A stretch of 64,000 nucleotides of DNA from Parabacteroides massiliensis (GCF_900155425.1 NZ_LT700191.1:669918-733917); one strand, 5' to 3'. Shown: positions 45,916 to 55,649, numbered from the stretch's first letter. Notes: generated by a model from the letters alone, not told the origin. Program-made: numbers and translations.

Positions 45916-46869
45916 ATGTATTACTGGTTTCATCATTCATTTTACCTGGCAAAAGCCCTCCCGTTCATCGGCGGATGGCTGGCAGACCGCCTGTTGGGCG
46001 ATCCTGAGGGATGGCCGCATCCGGTTGTGGGGTTCGGCAAAGTGATTTCATTGGGAGAAAAGACTTTGAACAAAGGGAATAACCGGGCTGCCAAGGGGGG
46101 TGTCATGGCGCTCGTTTTGATTGTCGGGACCTACTTGCTTTGCGAACGGATACTGGCGCTCGCAGGATACTTTTACCCGCTGTTCGCTTCAGTTCTGGTT
46201 GGGGTTGGCGTCTTTTACTGCCTGGCAGGAAAAACACTGATCAAAGAGGTGAAAGCCGTTTTCGAAGCCGTGAACTGCAGCACGGAAGAAGGGCGCAAGC
46301 AGGTCGGACGAATCGTTGGCCGCGACACTTCCCGCCTTTCCCCACAAGAGATACGGGCCGCCGCACTGGAAACGCTCGCGGAAAACCTGAGCGACGGAGT
46401 GATCGCTCCCATGTTTTGGTTTGCCCTGCTCGGACTTCCTGGTATGATGGCTTATAAGATGGTGAACACGCTCGATTCGATGATCGGCTATAAAAACGAA
46501 CGCTATTTAGAATTCGGGCAGATTGCAGCAAGGCTCGACGATCTGGCCAATTATATTCCTGCCCGGCTGACTGCATGGCTGATGCTGGCTGTCTCCGGTA
46601 ACCTGGATAAAATGGATTTTGTAAAACGTTTCGGTCCGGCTCATGCAAGCCCGAATTCCGGCTACCCGGAATCCGCCCTTGCTGCCATATTGAATTGCCG
46701 GTTCGGGGGGACACACGACTATTTCGGGAAGCCGGTGGAAAAACCTTATATCGGGACTAACGAACGGGCTTTCAATACGGAAGATATGCTAATTGCCATC
46801 AAAATAAACAGTAATGCCGAACTTGCCATGGGGCTTATTGTTTGTTTAATATCAATGATTATCCACTAA
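45916..46869 (+). CDS. cbiB: Adenosylcobinamide-phosphate synthase
   Basis: About 317 residues, an integral membrane protein that attaches aminopropanol phosphate to adenosylcobyric acid to make adenosylcobinamide phosphate. Family landmarks are GWLADRLLGDPEGWPHPVVGFGKVI near the N-terminus, GRDTSRLSPQEIRAAALETLAENLSDGVIAPMFW, and NTLDSMIGYKNERY. I choose the Met at 45916 because a -7 box lies just upstream inside the longer open frame from 45856. It heads the nucleotide-loop operon. Confidence 0.92.
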   Translation: MYYWFHHSFYLAKALPFIGGWLADRLLGDPEGWPHPVVGFGKVISLGEKTLNKGNNRAAKGGVMALVLIVGTYLLCERILALAGYFYPLFASVLVGVGVFYCLAGKTLIKEVKAVFEAVNCSTEEGRKQVGRIVGRDTSRLSPQEIRAAALETLAENLSDGVIAPMFWFALLGLPGMMAYKMVNTLDSMIGYKNERYLEFGQIAARLDDLANYIPARLTAWLMLAVSGNLDKMDFVKRFGPAHASPNSGYPESALAAILNCRFGGTHDYFGKPVEKPYIGTNERAFNTEDMLIAIKINSNAELAMGLIVCLISMIIH

Positions 46870-46884
46870 ATAAATACGCACAGA

Positions 46885-47493
46885 ATGGAAGTAAGATTAA
46901 ATAAACTCATCAGTGATTCCGGCCTTTGTTCACGCAGGGAAGCCGACAAATTCATCGAAGAAGGACGTGTCACCGTAAACGGCAGCCTGCCTCATGTCGG
47001 ACAGAAAGTAACCGAAGCCGACATTGTCATGCTGGATGACATACGGATCAAAGCCGGGAAGCATGCGTCCGAGCATGCGTCTGTCGCACGTGGCAAGACA
47101 CAGGAACTGGTATTCGGCGATCAGGAGAAAAAAACAAAGAAAGAGAAGCCTCAGGCAACGGCAGCATCCGAAAAGAAAACGACCTCTCCGTCGTCAACCG
47201 GTTCAAAAGGCCTGCGCCCCGGCAAATATGTAAAATACAATAAATACGCAGCCGCCCGTCATGCAGCCCGCAATGGGGATAGTGCTAAAAAAGAGACAAA
47301 GGCAACCGGCCTCGACTATGGAGCACTGAAAGAAGCTCTACAACCCAAATTCGGCAAATCCTTAGGCCGGTCGGCCGTTGCGCAACGCCTGGCTTCTTCT
47401 CCGAAATCGGCAGCTTTGCGCAAGACGAGCAAGAACAACCCGCTCAACAAGGCTAAACGGGCAGCAAACCGAAACAAACCGAAAGGAGAATAA
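46885..47493 (+). CDS. S4-domain RNA-binding protein with a basic tail (no pseudouridine synthase domain)
   Basis: A 202-residue protein. Residues 3-60 (VRLNKLISDSGLCSRREADKFIEEGRVTVNG) are an S4 domain like that at the N-terminus of RsuA/RluF pseudouridine synthases. No catalytic GRLD motif follows; the rest is a low-complexity Lys/Ala/Ser/Arg tail. It could be a stand-alone S4 protein or a shortened synthase. It lies 15 bases after cbiB and 4 bases before cobU, so it shares the B12 operon although nothing links S4 proteins to B12. Confidence 0.82.
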   Translation: MEVRLNKLISDSGLCSRREADKFIEEGRVTVNGSLPHVGQKVTEADIVMLDDIRIKAGKHASEHASVARGKTQELVFGDQEKKTKKEKPQATAASEKKTTSPSSTGSKGLRPGKYVKYNKYAAARHAARNGDSAKKETKATGLDYGALKEALQPKFGKSLGRSAVAQRLASSPKSAALRKTSKNNPLNKAKRAANRNKPKGE

Positions 47494-47497
47494 GGGC

Positions 47498-48013
47498 ATG
47501 GCAGAAAAGCATATCGTTTTGGTGACAGGCGGTCAACGATCCGGGAAAAGCGGATATGCGCAAAAGCTCGCTTTGTCACTGACGGCCAATCCTGTTTACC
47601 TGGCGACTTCGCGCGTTTGGGACGATGAGTTTCGCGAGCGTGTGCTTCGCCATCAAGCCGACCGGGGACCGGAATGGACAAACATAGAGGAAGAGAAATA
47701 CCTGAGCCGCCACGATCTGAATGGGCGTGTGGTCGTCATAGATTGTGTCACGCTCTGGAGCACGAACTTTTTCTTCGACAATGAAAGCGACACGAATCGT
47801 TCATTGGCCGAGTTAAAAGAAGAATTCAACAAATTCACGAAGCAGGAGGCCTATTTGATCTTCGTCACAAACGAAATCGGGTTAGGTGGCGTTTCTCCCG
47901 ATGCGGTGCAACGCCGGTTCACAGACCTGCAAGGGTGGATCAACCAATACATCGCATCCCGTGCCGACGAAGTTATCCTCATGGTAAGCGGCATCCCTAT
48001 GAAAGTGAAATAA
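47498..48013 (+). CDS. cobU: Adenosylcobinamide kinase / adenosylcobinamide-phosphate guanylyltransferase
   Basis: A 171-residue bifunctional enzyme that phosphorylates adenosylcobinamide and then adds GMP to give AdoCbi-GDP. The P-loop TGGQRSGKS is at residues 10-18, followed by VYLATSRVWDDEFRERVLRHQADRGPEW and VVIDCVTLWSTN, and FVTNEIGLGGVSPDAVQRRF, all diagnostic. The ATG at 47498 is preceded by a purine-rich AAAGGAG, one of the few SD-like sites in this window, and is four bases from the previous stop. Confidence 0.95.
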   Translation: MAEKHIVLVTGGQRSGKSGYAQKLALSLTANPVYLATSRVWDDEFRERVLRHQADRGPEWTNIEEEKYLSRHDLNGRVVVIDCVTLWSTNFFFDNESDTNRSLAELKEEFNKFTKQEAYLIFVTNEIGLGGVSPDAVQRRFTDLQGWINQYIASRADEVILMVSGIPMKVK

Positions 48014-48031
48014 CAATAAAAACACGATACA

Positions 48032-49069
48032 ATGATCTCTTTCAACATTAAAAAACCTGACATCGCTATTGCCTCCACTCTGCTGGACAAAATAGATAAT
48101 CTAACGAAACCCAAAGGATCATTGGGTACGCTCGAAGAAATTGCACTTCAAATCGGCCTGATCCAACAAACATTATCTCCGGCACTTCGTCATCCGGTTA
48201 ACGTAATATACGCTTCTGACCACGGGATCGCCGACGAAGGAGTCAGCAAATCGCCCAAAGAAGTGACACGCCAGGTGATACATAATTTTCTGAACGGGGG
48301 AGCCGGCATCTGTTTCCTTTCCCGCCAGCATGGTTTCGAAATCAAGATTGTCGACGGTGGCGTGGATTTCGATTTCCCGGCCATTCCACAGTTGATCGAC
48401 CGGAAAATCAGAAAAGGGACCCGCAACTTCCTGCATGAAGCAGCCATGACGCAGGATGAAATGGAATTGGCCCTCCAATACGGTGCCGACATTGTCACGG
48501 ATTGCCACGACGAAGGGTGCAACGTGATCAGTTTCGGTGAGATGGGAATCGGGAACACCGCCGCTTCGAGCATGTGGATGACCTGTCTGACAGGAATCCC
48601 TCTGATCGATTGCGTAGGCGCCGGAAGTGGTTTGGATAACGAAGGTGTCAGACATAAATACAATGTCTTAAAAAAGGCACTCGAAAACTACAAGGGAGAC
48701 AACAGCCCGTTGGATGTAATCCGCTATTTCGGCGGTTACGAGATGGTGATGGCTGTGGGAGGCATGCTCCGTGCGGCCGAATTGAAGATGGTGATTTTGG
48801 TGGATGGCTTCATTATGACGAATTGCGTACTGGCTGCTTCACGGCTGTACCCGGACATGCTCTCTTACTGCATATTCGGACACTGCGGAGACGAGGCCGG
48901 ACATAAGCGTGTATTGGATGTCTTACAAGCCAAACCTTTGCTGAATCTCGGCTTACGCCTGGGCGAAGGTTCCGGCTCCGTATGCGCCTATCCGATTGTA
49001 GACTCGGCAGTCCGCATGATCAACGAGATGCACAGCTTCCAGCAAGCCTCCATCACCAAATATTTCTAA
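48032..49069 (+). CDS. cobT: Nicotinate-nucleotide--dimethylbenzimidazole phosphoribosyltransferase
   Basis: A 345-residue enzyme making alpha-ribazole phosphate from the lower-ligand base and nicotinate mononucleotide. Landmarks are [16 protein letters not shown] near the N-terminus, [38 protein letters not shown], and the C-terminal [17 protein letters not shown] containing the catalytic-base glutamate. It follows cobU by 18 bases. Confidence 0.96.
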   Translation: MISFNIKKPDIAIASTLLDKIDNLTKPKGSLGTLEEIALQIGLIQQTLSPALRHPVNVIYASDHGIADEGVSKSPKEVTRQVIHNFLNGGAGICFLSRQHGFEIKIVDGGVDFDFPAIPQLIDRKIRKGTRNFLHEAAMTQDEMELALQYGADIVTDCHDEGCNVISFGEMGIGNTAASSMWMTCLTGIPLIDCVGAGSGLDNEGVRHKYNVLKKALENYKGDNSPLDVIRYFGGYEMVMAVGGMLRAAELKMVILVDGFIMTNCVLAASRLYPDMLSYCIFGHCGDEAGHKRVLDVLQAKPLLNLGLRLGEGSGSVCAYPIVDSAVRMINEMHSFQQASITKYF

Positions 49070-49106
49070 TTCAGTTATTCCATCATTCATAATTTGCAAA
49101 TTCTTC

Positions 49107-49859
49107 ATGCTTCGTATCCTTGCCGCTTTCATATTTTTCACCCGCCTGCCATTCTGGCGACTGGCAGAAGTTCCTTCTGAATATTTCAAGAATGTAGTCT
49201 GCCGCTGGGCGTTAGTCGGTTGGCTCACTGCCGGACTTTCCGTGATCGTGCTCTATGCTGCCTCACTGATACTTCCGGCAAGCGTTGCCGTACTATTGGC
49301 AATCGTCACCCGCCTGCTGATAACCGGTTGCCTGCACGAAGACGGGCTTGCCGATTTCTTCGACGGTTTCGGGGGAGGGACTTCACGCGAACGTATTCTT
49401 TCAATCATGAAGGATTCACATATCGGAAGCTACGGGGTGATCGGGTTGATTCTTTATTTTGCACTTCTATACACGTTGTTGAGCAGCCTGCCGCTGGCTC
49501 TTGCCGGAAGTGCGATACTGGCGGGCGATCCTTTTTCCAAAGGAGTTGCCGGAATGATCATCAACCGGCTTTCCTATGCCCGCAAGGAAGAAGAGGCCAA
49601 AAACAAAACGGTCTACAGCCGGATGACAACAGGTGAGTATACATGCTGCCTTTTCTCCGCCCTTATTCCGATGTGTTGGCTACCGAAACCCATCTATTTC
49701 CTGGCAGGCCTGTTGCCTGTCACAGTCTTCTATTTTCTCACTTCACTAATGAAAAAGAAAATACAAGGTTATACAGGCGATTGCTGCGGAGCGACATTTC
49801 TGCTTTGCGAACTAAGCTTTTATCTGGGAATAGCTGTTATTTATACAACAAGCACATAA
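49107..49859 (+). CDS. cobS: Adenosylcobinamide-GDP ribazoletransferase (cobalamin synthase)
   Basis: A 250-residue membrane protein that joins AdoCbi-GDP and alpha-ribazole (phosphate). The signature is LHEDGLADFFDGFGGGTSRERILSIMKDSHIGSYGVIGL with its acidic metal-binding residues, and the C-terminal GYTGDCCGATFLLCEL. Six to seven membrane helices are predicted. It lies about 37 bases after cobT. Confidence 0.95.
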   Translation: MLRILAAFIFFTRLPFWRLAEVPSEYFKNVVCRWALVGWLTAGLSVIVLYAASLILPASVAVLLAIVTRLLITGCLHEDGLADFFDGFGGGTSRERILSIMKDSHIGSYGVIGLILYFALLYTLLSSLPLALAGSAILAGDPFSKGVAGMIINRLSYARKEEEAKNKTVYSRMTTGEYTCCLFSALIPMCWLPKPIYFLAGLLPVTVFYFLTSLMKKKIQGYTGDCCGATFLLCELSFYLGIAVIYTTST

Positions 49860-49873
49860 AAATACACTATTAT

Positions 49874-50407
49874 ATGGAAATTTATCTGGTCAGACATACC
49901 TCCGTCGACGTCCCTGCCGGCTATGCGTACGGGCAAACCGACGTTCCACTTCGCTCTTCATTCGAAGATGAAGCCGAAGTCGTAAAAAAAAACTTATCCG
50001 GCCACACATTCGACAAGGTGTGGAGCAGCCCGCTTACACGTTGCGTCCGCCTTGCAAACTATTGCGGTTACCCGAATGCAGAAAAGGAAGACCGTATTAA
50101 AGAAATCAGCTTTGGGGAATGGGAAATGAAATCTTGGGACGAACTATCCTCTGACCCTCGCTCGGAAGCTTGGTTCAACGATTGGATCAACGTTCCGGCT
50201 CCATCGGGCGAGTCCCTGCAAGACCAATACAACCGTGTCAGTCGTTTTCTGGATGAAATAAGAGAAAGCGGCCTACAGAAAGTATGCCTCTTTGCGCATG
50301 GCGGCGTCTTAGCCTGTGCCCATGTCTATGCCGGAGAGTATGAGCTGAAAGACGCTTTCAAAAATGTCCCTTCATACGGAGCAGTCATCAAGTTAGAGTT
50401 GGATTAA
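49874..50407 (+). CDS. cobC: Alpha-ribazole phosphatase (histidine phosphatase family)
   Basis: A 177-residue phosphatase of the phosphoglycerate-mutase superfamily. The N-terminal RHT motif (YLVRHTSVD) contains the catalytic His, with R and the second His in FAHGGVL. The position 14 bases after cobS at the end of a cobalamin operon supports alpha-ribazole-5'-phosphate as substrate. The start at 49874 (MEIYLVRHTS) is set by the conserved N-terminus; the longer frame overlaps cobS. A strong terminator follows. Confidence 0.92.
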   Translation: MEIYLVRHTSVDVPAGYAYGQTDVPLRSSFEDEAEVVKKNLSGHTFDKVWSSPLTRCVRLANYCGYPNAEKEDRIKEISFGEWEMKSWDELSSDPRSEAWFNDWINVPAPSGESLQDQYNRVSRFLDEIRESGLQKVCLFAHGGVLACAHVYAGEYELKDAFKNVPSYGAVIKLELD

Positions 50408-50474
50408 GGGCGGTGTGCCGAAACAAAATCTGTGCCTAAAAGATTGGTGATAAGATGTCTTGACTTTCCGCCAT

Positions 50475-50520
50475 AAAAAAACTCCGCATAGTCCTGAAAG
50501 GTTCTATGCGGAGTTTTTTA
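50475..50520. terminator. Bidirectional terminator between cobC and asnS
   Basis: AAAAAACTCCGCATAG pairs with CTATGCGGAGTTTTTT around a 12-base loop, with A and T runs on both sides, so it can stop transcripts from both converging genes. Confidence 0.9.
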
Positions 50521-50540
50521 TTTTCCTATTCTATGTGAAT

Positions 50541-51947
50541 TTAGAAATCGGCATTTTTCGGTGTACGCGGGAAAGGTATTACGTCGCGAATATTTGTCAT
50601 ACCTGTCACAAACAACAACAAACGTTCAAAACCCAAACCGAAACCGGAATGAGGAACTGTACCGAAGCGGCGGGTATCCAAATACCACCACATGTCCTTC
50701 ATCGGAATACCCATTTCGTTGATACGGTTCAACAGTTTGTCATAATCGGCTTCACGTTCGGAACCTCCGATAATTTCACCGATTTTCGGGAACAACACAT
50801 CCATCGCACGAACTGTTTTGCCATCTTCGTTCTGCTTCATATAGAACGCCTTGATCTCTTTCGGGTAGTCAGTCAGGATTACCGGACGTTTGAAATGCTC
50901 CTCGACCAGGAAGCGTTCATGCTCTGAAGCCAAGTCGACACCCCAATACACCGGGAACTCAAACGTATGGCCTTTAGCTACGGCCTCTTCCAGAATCTTG
51001 ATTCCTTCCGTATAAGACAAACGGACGAAATCGTCTTTCAACACACCCTGCAAACGTTCGATCAAACCCTTATCGAACATATCGTTCAAGAATTTGACAT
51101 CGTCCATGCAATTGTCCAAAGCCCATTGTACACAATACTTGATGAACTCTTCCGCCAACTGCATATTGTCCAGGATATCATTGAAAGCCACTTCCGGCTC
51201 GATCATCCAAAACTCGGCCAAGTGGCGTGGCGTATTGGAGTTTTCCGCACGGAAAGTCGGGCCGAACGTATAAATCTGCCCCAAGGCCGTAGCCGCCAAC
51301 TCACCTTCCAACTGTCCGGAAACGGTCAGGCTCGTCTGTTTGCCGAAGAAATCGTTATCATAAATGATAGATCCGTTTTCATCCTTCTTCAGATCGTACA
51401 GGTTCATGGTTGTCACCTGGAACATCTGGCCTGCACCTTCACAGTCAGAAGCTGTGATCAGCGGTGTATGGAAATAGAAGAAGCCTCTGTCATGGAAAAA
51501 TTTATGAATGGCATAAGCCATGTTATGACGAATACGGAACACTGCTCCGAATGTATTCGTACGTGGACGGAGATGAGCGATCTCACGCAAGAATTCCATC
51601 GAATGGCCTTTCTTCTGCAAAGGATAAGTATTCGGATCGGCAGAACCGTAAATTTCTATCTCCGTAGCTTGGATTTCCACATTCTGGCCTTTACCCTGCG
51701 ACTGCACCAACGTACCGTTTACGCTGATACTCGCACCTGTCGTTATCGGCTTCAGAAATTCTTCACCCAGCTTATCCACGTCTACAACGATCTGAACATT
51801 ATTTATTGTAGAACCGTCATTCAGGGCGATGAAACTAACCTGTTTACTACCACGGCGGGTACGTACCCAACCTTTCACGTTAACGGTCGTGCCGAAAGCA
51901 TCGCTTTTCAGTACGTCTACAACCTTTGTTCTTTTAATTGCTTCCAT
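50541..51947 (-). CDS. asnS: Asparagine--tRNA ligase
   Basis: A 468-residue class II synthetase charging tRNA-Asn. It has an N-terminal OB-fold anticodon-binding domain ([25 protein letters not shown]), motif 2 in [21 protein letters not shown], and motif 3 [16 protein letters not shown]. The start at 51947 ([10 protein letters not shown]) avoids overlap with the upstream stop. It shares direction with the pseudouridine synthase gene 20 bases upstream. Confidence 0.96.
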   Translation of the reverse strand: MEAIKRTKVVDVLKSDAFGTTVNVKGWVRTRRGSKQVSFIALNDGSTINNVQIVVDVDKLGEEFLKPITTGASISVNGTLVQSQGKGQNVEIQATEIEIYGSADPNTYPLQKKGHSMEFLREIAHLRPRTNTFGAVFRIRHNMAYAIHKFFHDRGFFYFHTPLITASDCEGAGQMFQVTTMNLYDLKKDENGSIIYDNDFFGKQTSLTVSGQLEGELAATALGQIYTFGPTFRAENSNTPRHLAEFWMIEPEVAFNDILDNMQLAEEFIKYCVQWALDNCMDDVKFLNDMFDKGLIERLQGVLKDDFVRLSYTEGIKILEEAVAKGHTFEFPVYWGVDLASEHERFLVEEHFKRPVILTDYPKEIKAFYMKQNEDGKTVRAMDVLFPKIGEIIGGSEREADYDKLLNRINEMGIPMKDMWWYLDTRRFGTVPHSGFGLGFERLLLFVTGMTNIRDVIPFPRTPKNADF

Positions 51948-51966
51948 GTTCAATTTTGAGTTTATA

Positions 51967-53472
51967 TTATTCAAAAGCACCCATACGGAGCGCGTTCACT
52001 TCGCGTTCGTTCAGATAACGCCACTTTCCACGTCCCAGGTTCTTTTTCGTAAGACCGGCAAAATATACACGATCCAGTTTAACCACATGATAACCCAGTG
52101 ATTCGAATATACGACGGACGATACGATTACGTCCGGAGTGAATTTCGATACCGACCTGGCTTTTGTCATCTTCGCTTGCATAACTGATAGCATCTGCATG
52201 GATTTCTCCGTCTTCAAGCTCCAGCCCGTTAGCGATCTTTTCCATATCTTCGATAGATACGTTCTTATCCAACCATACATGGTAGATCTTTTTCTTCTTG
52301 AAAGAAGGATGTGTCAGCTTGGAAGCCAGATCACCATCGTTAGTCAGCAGCAGTACACCTGTCGTGTTACGGTCCAGACGGCCCACCGGATAAATACGTT
52401 CCTGGCAAGCATTCTTTACCAAATCCATGACAGTCAGACGTTCCTGAGGATCATCAGAAGTCGTCACACAATTCTTCGGCTTATTCAGAACGATATATAC
52501 TTTACTTTCGATCTGAACCGGCTGTCCTTTGAACAGCACCTTGTCCTGACGGGTAATCTTCGTCCCCAATTCAGTTACAACCTGATCATTTACCTGAACA
52601 ACACCTGCCTGGATAAATTCATCAGCTTCGCGACGCGAACAAACACCTGCATTAGACAAGAACTTATTCAAGCGGATCGGTTCGTTCGGGTCAGCCAGCA
52701 CTTCCTTATACTTCAACTGTTTCTGGAAGTTATACTTGGCATTCGGATTGTAATCACCGGTACGATGATTATTGTTCGGGCGTCTGTTGTTATTGTAGCC
52801 GCCGCGTCCACCGCCACCATTTCCATAACGATTGTTGTTATTGCCGTATGAAGGTCTGCCGCCACGATTATCGCGGTTGTCGTAAGACGAACTTACGCGG
52901 GTATCACCTACACGCGGTCTTCTTTTCTTTACGCCATCACCCGAAACACCCTCACCGGACGGAGTGGCCGAATAAGCCTTTCCTCTGTCTTCATAGCTCG
53001 GACGAGACGGACGATTATACGGACGATCGTTTCCATAAGAACGGTCATTGCCGTAAGAAGGACGATCGTTGTTACCATAAGACGGACGATCGTTGTTGCC
53101 ATAAGGGCGATTGTTGCCATAAGAAGGCCGGCTGTTATAGCCTCCTTCACGATTAGAGTTGCCATAGCTACGGTTTCCACCATTATCGCGGTTATACGGT
53201 TTATTGTAACCGCCATCACGGTTATCATACGTACGCGGACGACTCGGTCTGTCTCCATAGGAAGAGCGGTTGTCCCCATAAGAATTATAACCTCCGCGGT
53301 CATCCCGGTTAGGACGGTTATATGGTCTCCGTTCATAGTTGTTTCCCTCAGGTCTGTTATAACCTTGACTGTAAGGTCTTCTTTCAGAATCCTGGTCTGT
53401 GTTTTCCCGTCTGATACTTGGTATCACCTTTCTTGGACGCGGTTGAGATTCATCTCTTTCTTCTGTGCTCAT
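51967..53472 (-). CDS. Pseudouridine synthase (RsuA/RluB type) with a long disordered N-terminal region
   Basis: A 501-residue protein in two parts. Residues about 1-235 are a low-complexity region rich in Asn, Tyr, Gly, Arg and Ser, with repeats such as [17 protein letters not shown]. Residues about 245-305 are an S4 domain ([25 protein letters not shown]), and the rest is the synthase domain with catalytic Asp in GRLDRNTTG and the segment [19 protein letters not shown]. It isomerises a uridine in 23S or 16S rRNA; the site is not predictable here. The tail is far longer than in E. coli RluB. Confidence 0.92.
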   Translation of the reverse strand: MSTEERDESQPRPRKVIPSIRRENTDQDSERRPYSQGYNRPEGNNYERRPYNRPNRDDRGGYNSYGDNRSSYGDRPSRPRTYDNRDGGYNKPYNRDNGGNRSYGNSNREGGYNSRPSYGNNRPYGNNDRPSYGNNDRPSYGNDRSYGNDRPYNRPSRPSYEDRGKAYSATPSGEGVSGDGVKKRRPRVGDTRVSSSYDNRDNRGGRPSYGNNNNRYGNGGGGRGGYNNNRRPNNNHRTGDYNPNAKYNFQKQLKYKEVLADPNEPIRLNKFLSNAGVCSRREADEFIQAGVVQVNDQVVTELGTKITRQDKVLFKGQPVQIESKVYIVLNKPKNCVTTSDDPQERLTVMDLVKNACQERIYPVGRLDRNTTGVLLLTNDGDLASKLTHPSFKKKKIYHVWLDKNVSIEDMEKIANGLELEDGEIHADAISYASEDDKSQVGIEIHSGRNRIVRRIFESLGYHVVKLDRVYFAGLTKKNLGRGKWRYLNEREVNALRMGAFE

Positions 53473-53532
53473 TTGATGTAAATTAAATGATAATTAACTA
53501 CTTGGTAACCTCACGGCTACCCATTTTACTCA

Positions 53533-54882
53533 CTAAATACCTGTATAATTATGCGGCGTTATCGCCTTTAATTCAGCTTTAACGGCATCGCTAACCTGCA
53601 ATGTGTCGATAAAATTACTGATTGATTCGGCGGTGATGCCTTCATTTGTACGGGTCAAGGCCTTCAATGCTTCATAAGGTTTCGGATATCCTTCACGACG
53701 AAGAACAGTCTGAATACCTTCGGCTACAACAGCCCAGCAGTTATCCAAATCCCGATACAATGCTTTTTCGTTTAATAACAACTTACCCAGTCCTTTTGTT
53801 AAACTTTTGAATGCAATTTCGATATGAGCCATCGGTACGCCAACATTACGAAGGACTGTAGAGTCTGTCAAGTCACGCTGCAAACGTGAAATCGGCAATT
53901 TACCAGCCAAGTGTGTCAAGATAGCATTTGCCATACCCAAATTTCCTTCCGCATTTTCGAAGTCGATCGGATTCACTTTGTGCGGCATGGCAGAAGAACC
54001 GACCTCACCGGCTTTGATCTTCTGTTTAAAATACTCCATGGAAACATATTGCCAGAAATCGCGACACAAATCGATCAGGATCGTATCGATACGTTTCATT
54101 CCGTCAAAAATAGCCGCCATGTTATCATAGTTGGAAATCTGTGTTGTCCATTCCTCACGGCTCAGCCCCAACACTTCATTCACAAATTTATTTCCGAAAG
54201 CTTTCCAGTCATACTCAGGATAAGCGACATGGTGCGCATTGAAATTACCGGTTGCACCACCAAACTTAGCAGAAACAGGAGTTGCCTTCAACAACTTCAC
54301 CTGCTGTTCCAAACGGTAAACAAACACCATCACTTCTTTTCCCAAACGGGTTGGAGAAGCCGGCTGTCCATGTGTTTTGGCCAACATGGGAATATCCGCC
54401 CAGTCTTCGGCATATTTTTTCAACATGTCGATCACTTCCTGCAAACCCGGGAAATACACTTCATTCAGTGCATCCTTGATAGACAATGGAACAGATGTAT
54501 TGTTAATATCCTGAGAAGTCAATCCGAAATGGATAAATTCCTTGTATTCTTGCAAAGACAACAAATCGAATTTTTCTTTTATAAAATATTCAACAGCCTT
54601 TACATCATGATTTGTCACACTCTCGATTTCTTTAATACGGGTAGCGTCTTCAATCGAAAACTCGCGGTAAATTTTCCGCAAAGCCTCTTTATTCTCCACA
54701 GTCGCCAACGCATGAAGCTGCGGTAAGAATTCAGACAGAGTAATAAAATACTCGATTTCAACCTGCACTCTGTATTTAATGAGCGCATACTCTGAAAAGT
54801 AAGCCGCCAGGTTCTCGGCTTTATTTCTGTATCGCCCGTCTACAGGCGAAATTGCTGTCAGTGTCGAAAATATCATATACAT
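53533..54882 (-). CDS. purB: Adenylosuccinate lyase
   Basis: A 449-residue homotetrameric enzyme acting twice in purine synthesis (SAICAR to AICAR, adenylosuccinate to AMP). The superfamily signature is GSSAMPHKVNPIDFENAEGN, with the catalytic Ser loop, and KTHGQPASPTRLGKE and LTSQDINNTSVPLSIKD are further landmarks. The start may be at 54876 (MIFSTLTAISPVDGRY) instead of 54882. Confidence 0.96.
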   Translation of the reverse strand: MYMIFSTLTAISPVDGRYRNKAENLAAYFSEYALIKYRVQVEIEYFITLSEFLPQLHALATVENKEALRKIYREFSIEDATRIKEIESVTNHDVKAVEYFIKEKFDLLSLQEYKEFIHFGLTSQDINNTSVPLSIKDALNEVYFPGLQEVIDMLKKYAEDWADIPMLAKTHGQPASPTRLGKEVMVFVYRLEQQVKLLKATPVSAKFGGATGNFNAHHVAYPEYDWKAFGNKFVNEVLGLSREEWTTQISNYDNMAAIFDGMKRIDTILIDLCRDFWQYVSMEYFKQKIKAGEVGSSAMPHKVNPIDFENAEGNLGMANAILTHLAGKLPISRLQRDLTDSTVLRNVGVPMAHIEIAFKSLTKGLGKLLLNEKALYRDLDNCWAVVAEGIQTVLRREGYPKPYEALKALTRTNEGITAESISNFIDTLQVSDAVKAELKAITPHNYTGI

Positions 54883-54898
54883 TATTAATATGGAGTTG

Positions 54899-54906
54899 CA
54901 AAGTTA
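54899..54906 (-). promoter_or_regulatory. -7 promoter box of purB
   Basis: TAACTTTG on the minus strand, 17 bases before the start at 54882. Confidence 0.5.
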
Positions 54907-54966
54907 CTATAAATCTTAATACATATAGGCAGAGACGAAGTTTTTTTCCACTTTTTCTCAAAAATA

Positions 54967-54997
54967 TTTGGAGGTAACAAAAAAAGCCGTATCTTTG
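54967..54997 (+). promoter_or_regulatory. Promoter of the tRNA-Val cluster
   Basis: TTTG (54967-54970), a 19-base spacer, then TATCTTTG (54990-54997), a full consensus. Transcription should begin near 55002, about 45 bases before the first tRNA. Confidence 0.75.
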
Positions 54998-55045
54998 CAG
55001 CGCTTTAGAGAGATAGAGCGTATCTAACTTAATGTATAAATGAAA

Positions 55046-55120
55046 GGGCGTTTAGCTCAGCTGGTTCAGAGCATCTGCCTTACAAGCAGAGGGTCGGCGG
55101 TTCGAATCCGTCAACGCCCA
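55046..55120 (+). tRNA. tRNA-Val (anticodon TAC), copy 1
   Basis: A 75-base cloverleaf. The acceptor stem is GGGCGTT/AACGCCC, the anticodon stem TCTGC/GCAGA closes loop CTTACAA (anticodon TAC), and the T-loop is TTCGAAT. CCA is not encoded. Confidence 0.97.
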
Positions 55121-55147
55121 CCTTTCATAACGAATTGATTTCACTTT

Positions 55148-55222
55148 GGGCGTTTAGCTCAGCTGGTTCAGAGCATCTGCCTTACAAGCAGAGGGTCGGC
55201 GGTTCGAATCCGTCAACGCCCA
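55148..55222 (+). tRNA. tRNA-Val (anticodon TAC), copy 2
   Basis: Identical in all 75 bases to the first copy, 27 bases downstream of it. Confidence 0.97.
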
Positions 55223-55248
55223 CTCATTACCAAAATGATTTCACATTC

Positions 55249-55323
55249 GGGCGTTTAGCTCAGCTGGTTCAGAGCATCTGCCTTACAAGCAGAGGGTCGG
55301 CGGTTCGAATCCGTCAACGCCCA
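55249..55323 (+). tRNA. tRNA-Val (anticodon TAC), copy 3
   Basis: Identical to the other two copies, 26 bases after copy 2. The spacers before copies 2 and 3 share a GATTTCAC stretch, which suggests tandem duplication. Confidence 0.97.
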
Positions 55324-55336
55324 CCTCTTTTTAAAG

Positions 55337-55367
55337 AGCAATCATGGTCAACATGGTTGCTTTTTTT
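55337..55367 (+). terminator. Terminator of the tRNA-Val cluster
   Basis: AGCAATCATG pairs with CATGGTTGCT (one G-T pair) around GTCAA and is followed by seven T. Confidence 0.88.
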
Positions 55368-55436
55368 ATTTTCCCAACCAACACAAAAAAGACACCTTAT
55401 TCTCTCACTATTTTTTTAAGAGAAGGCTAACACAAC

Positions 55437-55471
55437 AAAAAAGGCAGGAATAACAACTCCCGCCTTTTTTG
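55437..55471. terminator. Second hairpin with flanking A and T runs
   Basis: AAAAAAGGCAGGA and TCCCGCCTTTTTT pair with one mismatch around about 8 bases. It could terminate transcription in either direction. Confidence 0.65.
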
Positions 55472-55485
55472 TTTCCTGACGTCGT

Positions 55486-55530
55486 GCATCTCTACTCCGC
55501 CTGACACAATCAACGTTTCACTATTGAATG
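55486..55530. repeat. Remnant related to the interior of the 21.6-kb element
   Basis: CTACTCCGCC, then CAATCAAC, then CTATTGAATG appear in the same order and nearly the same spacing as at 21648-21684. The GTAGGGGC ends are missing, so this looks like a decayed copy. Confidence 0.5.
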
Positions 55531-55544
55531 CCTTTTTTTGCAAA

Positions 55545-55649
55545 CAACCATCATACTATCATAGTTCGTTATCAATCCTTTGAAAACAAACGGATATACA
55601 GAATGATAGGTTGCATGACGGTTGTTTTTTCAACCATCATACTATCATA
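55545..55649. repeat. Perfect 19-base direct repeat with a hairpin
   Basis: CAACCATCATACTATCATA occurs at 55545-55563 and again at 55631-55649. A GGTTG-T6-CAACC hairpin overlaps the second copy. The rest of the gap between the tRNA cluster and doxX (to 55779) shows no convincing gene; a weak plus-strand frame from 55650 could encode about 52 residues but has no recognisable features. Confidence 0.7.
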
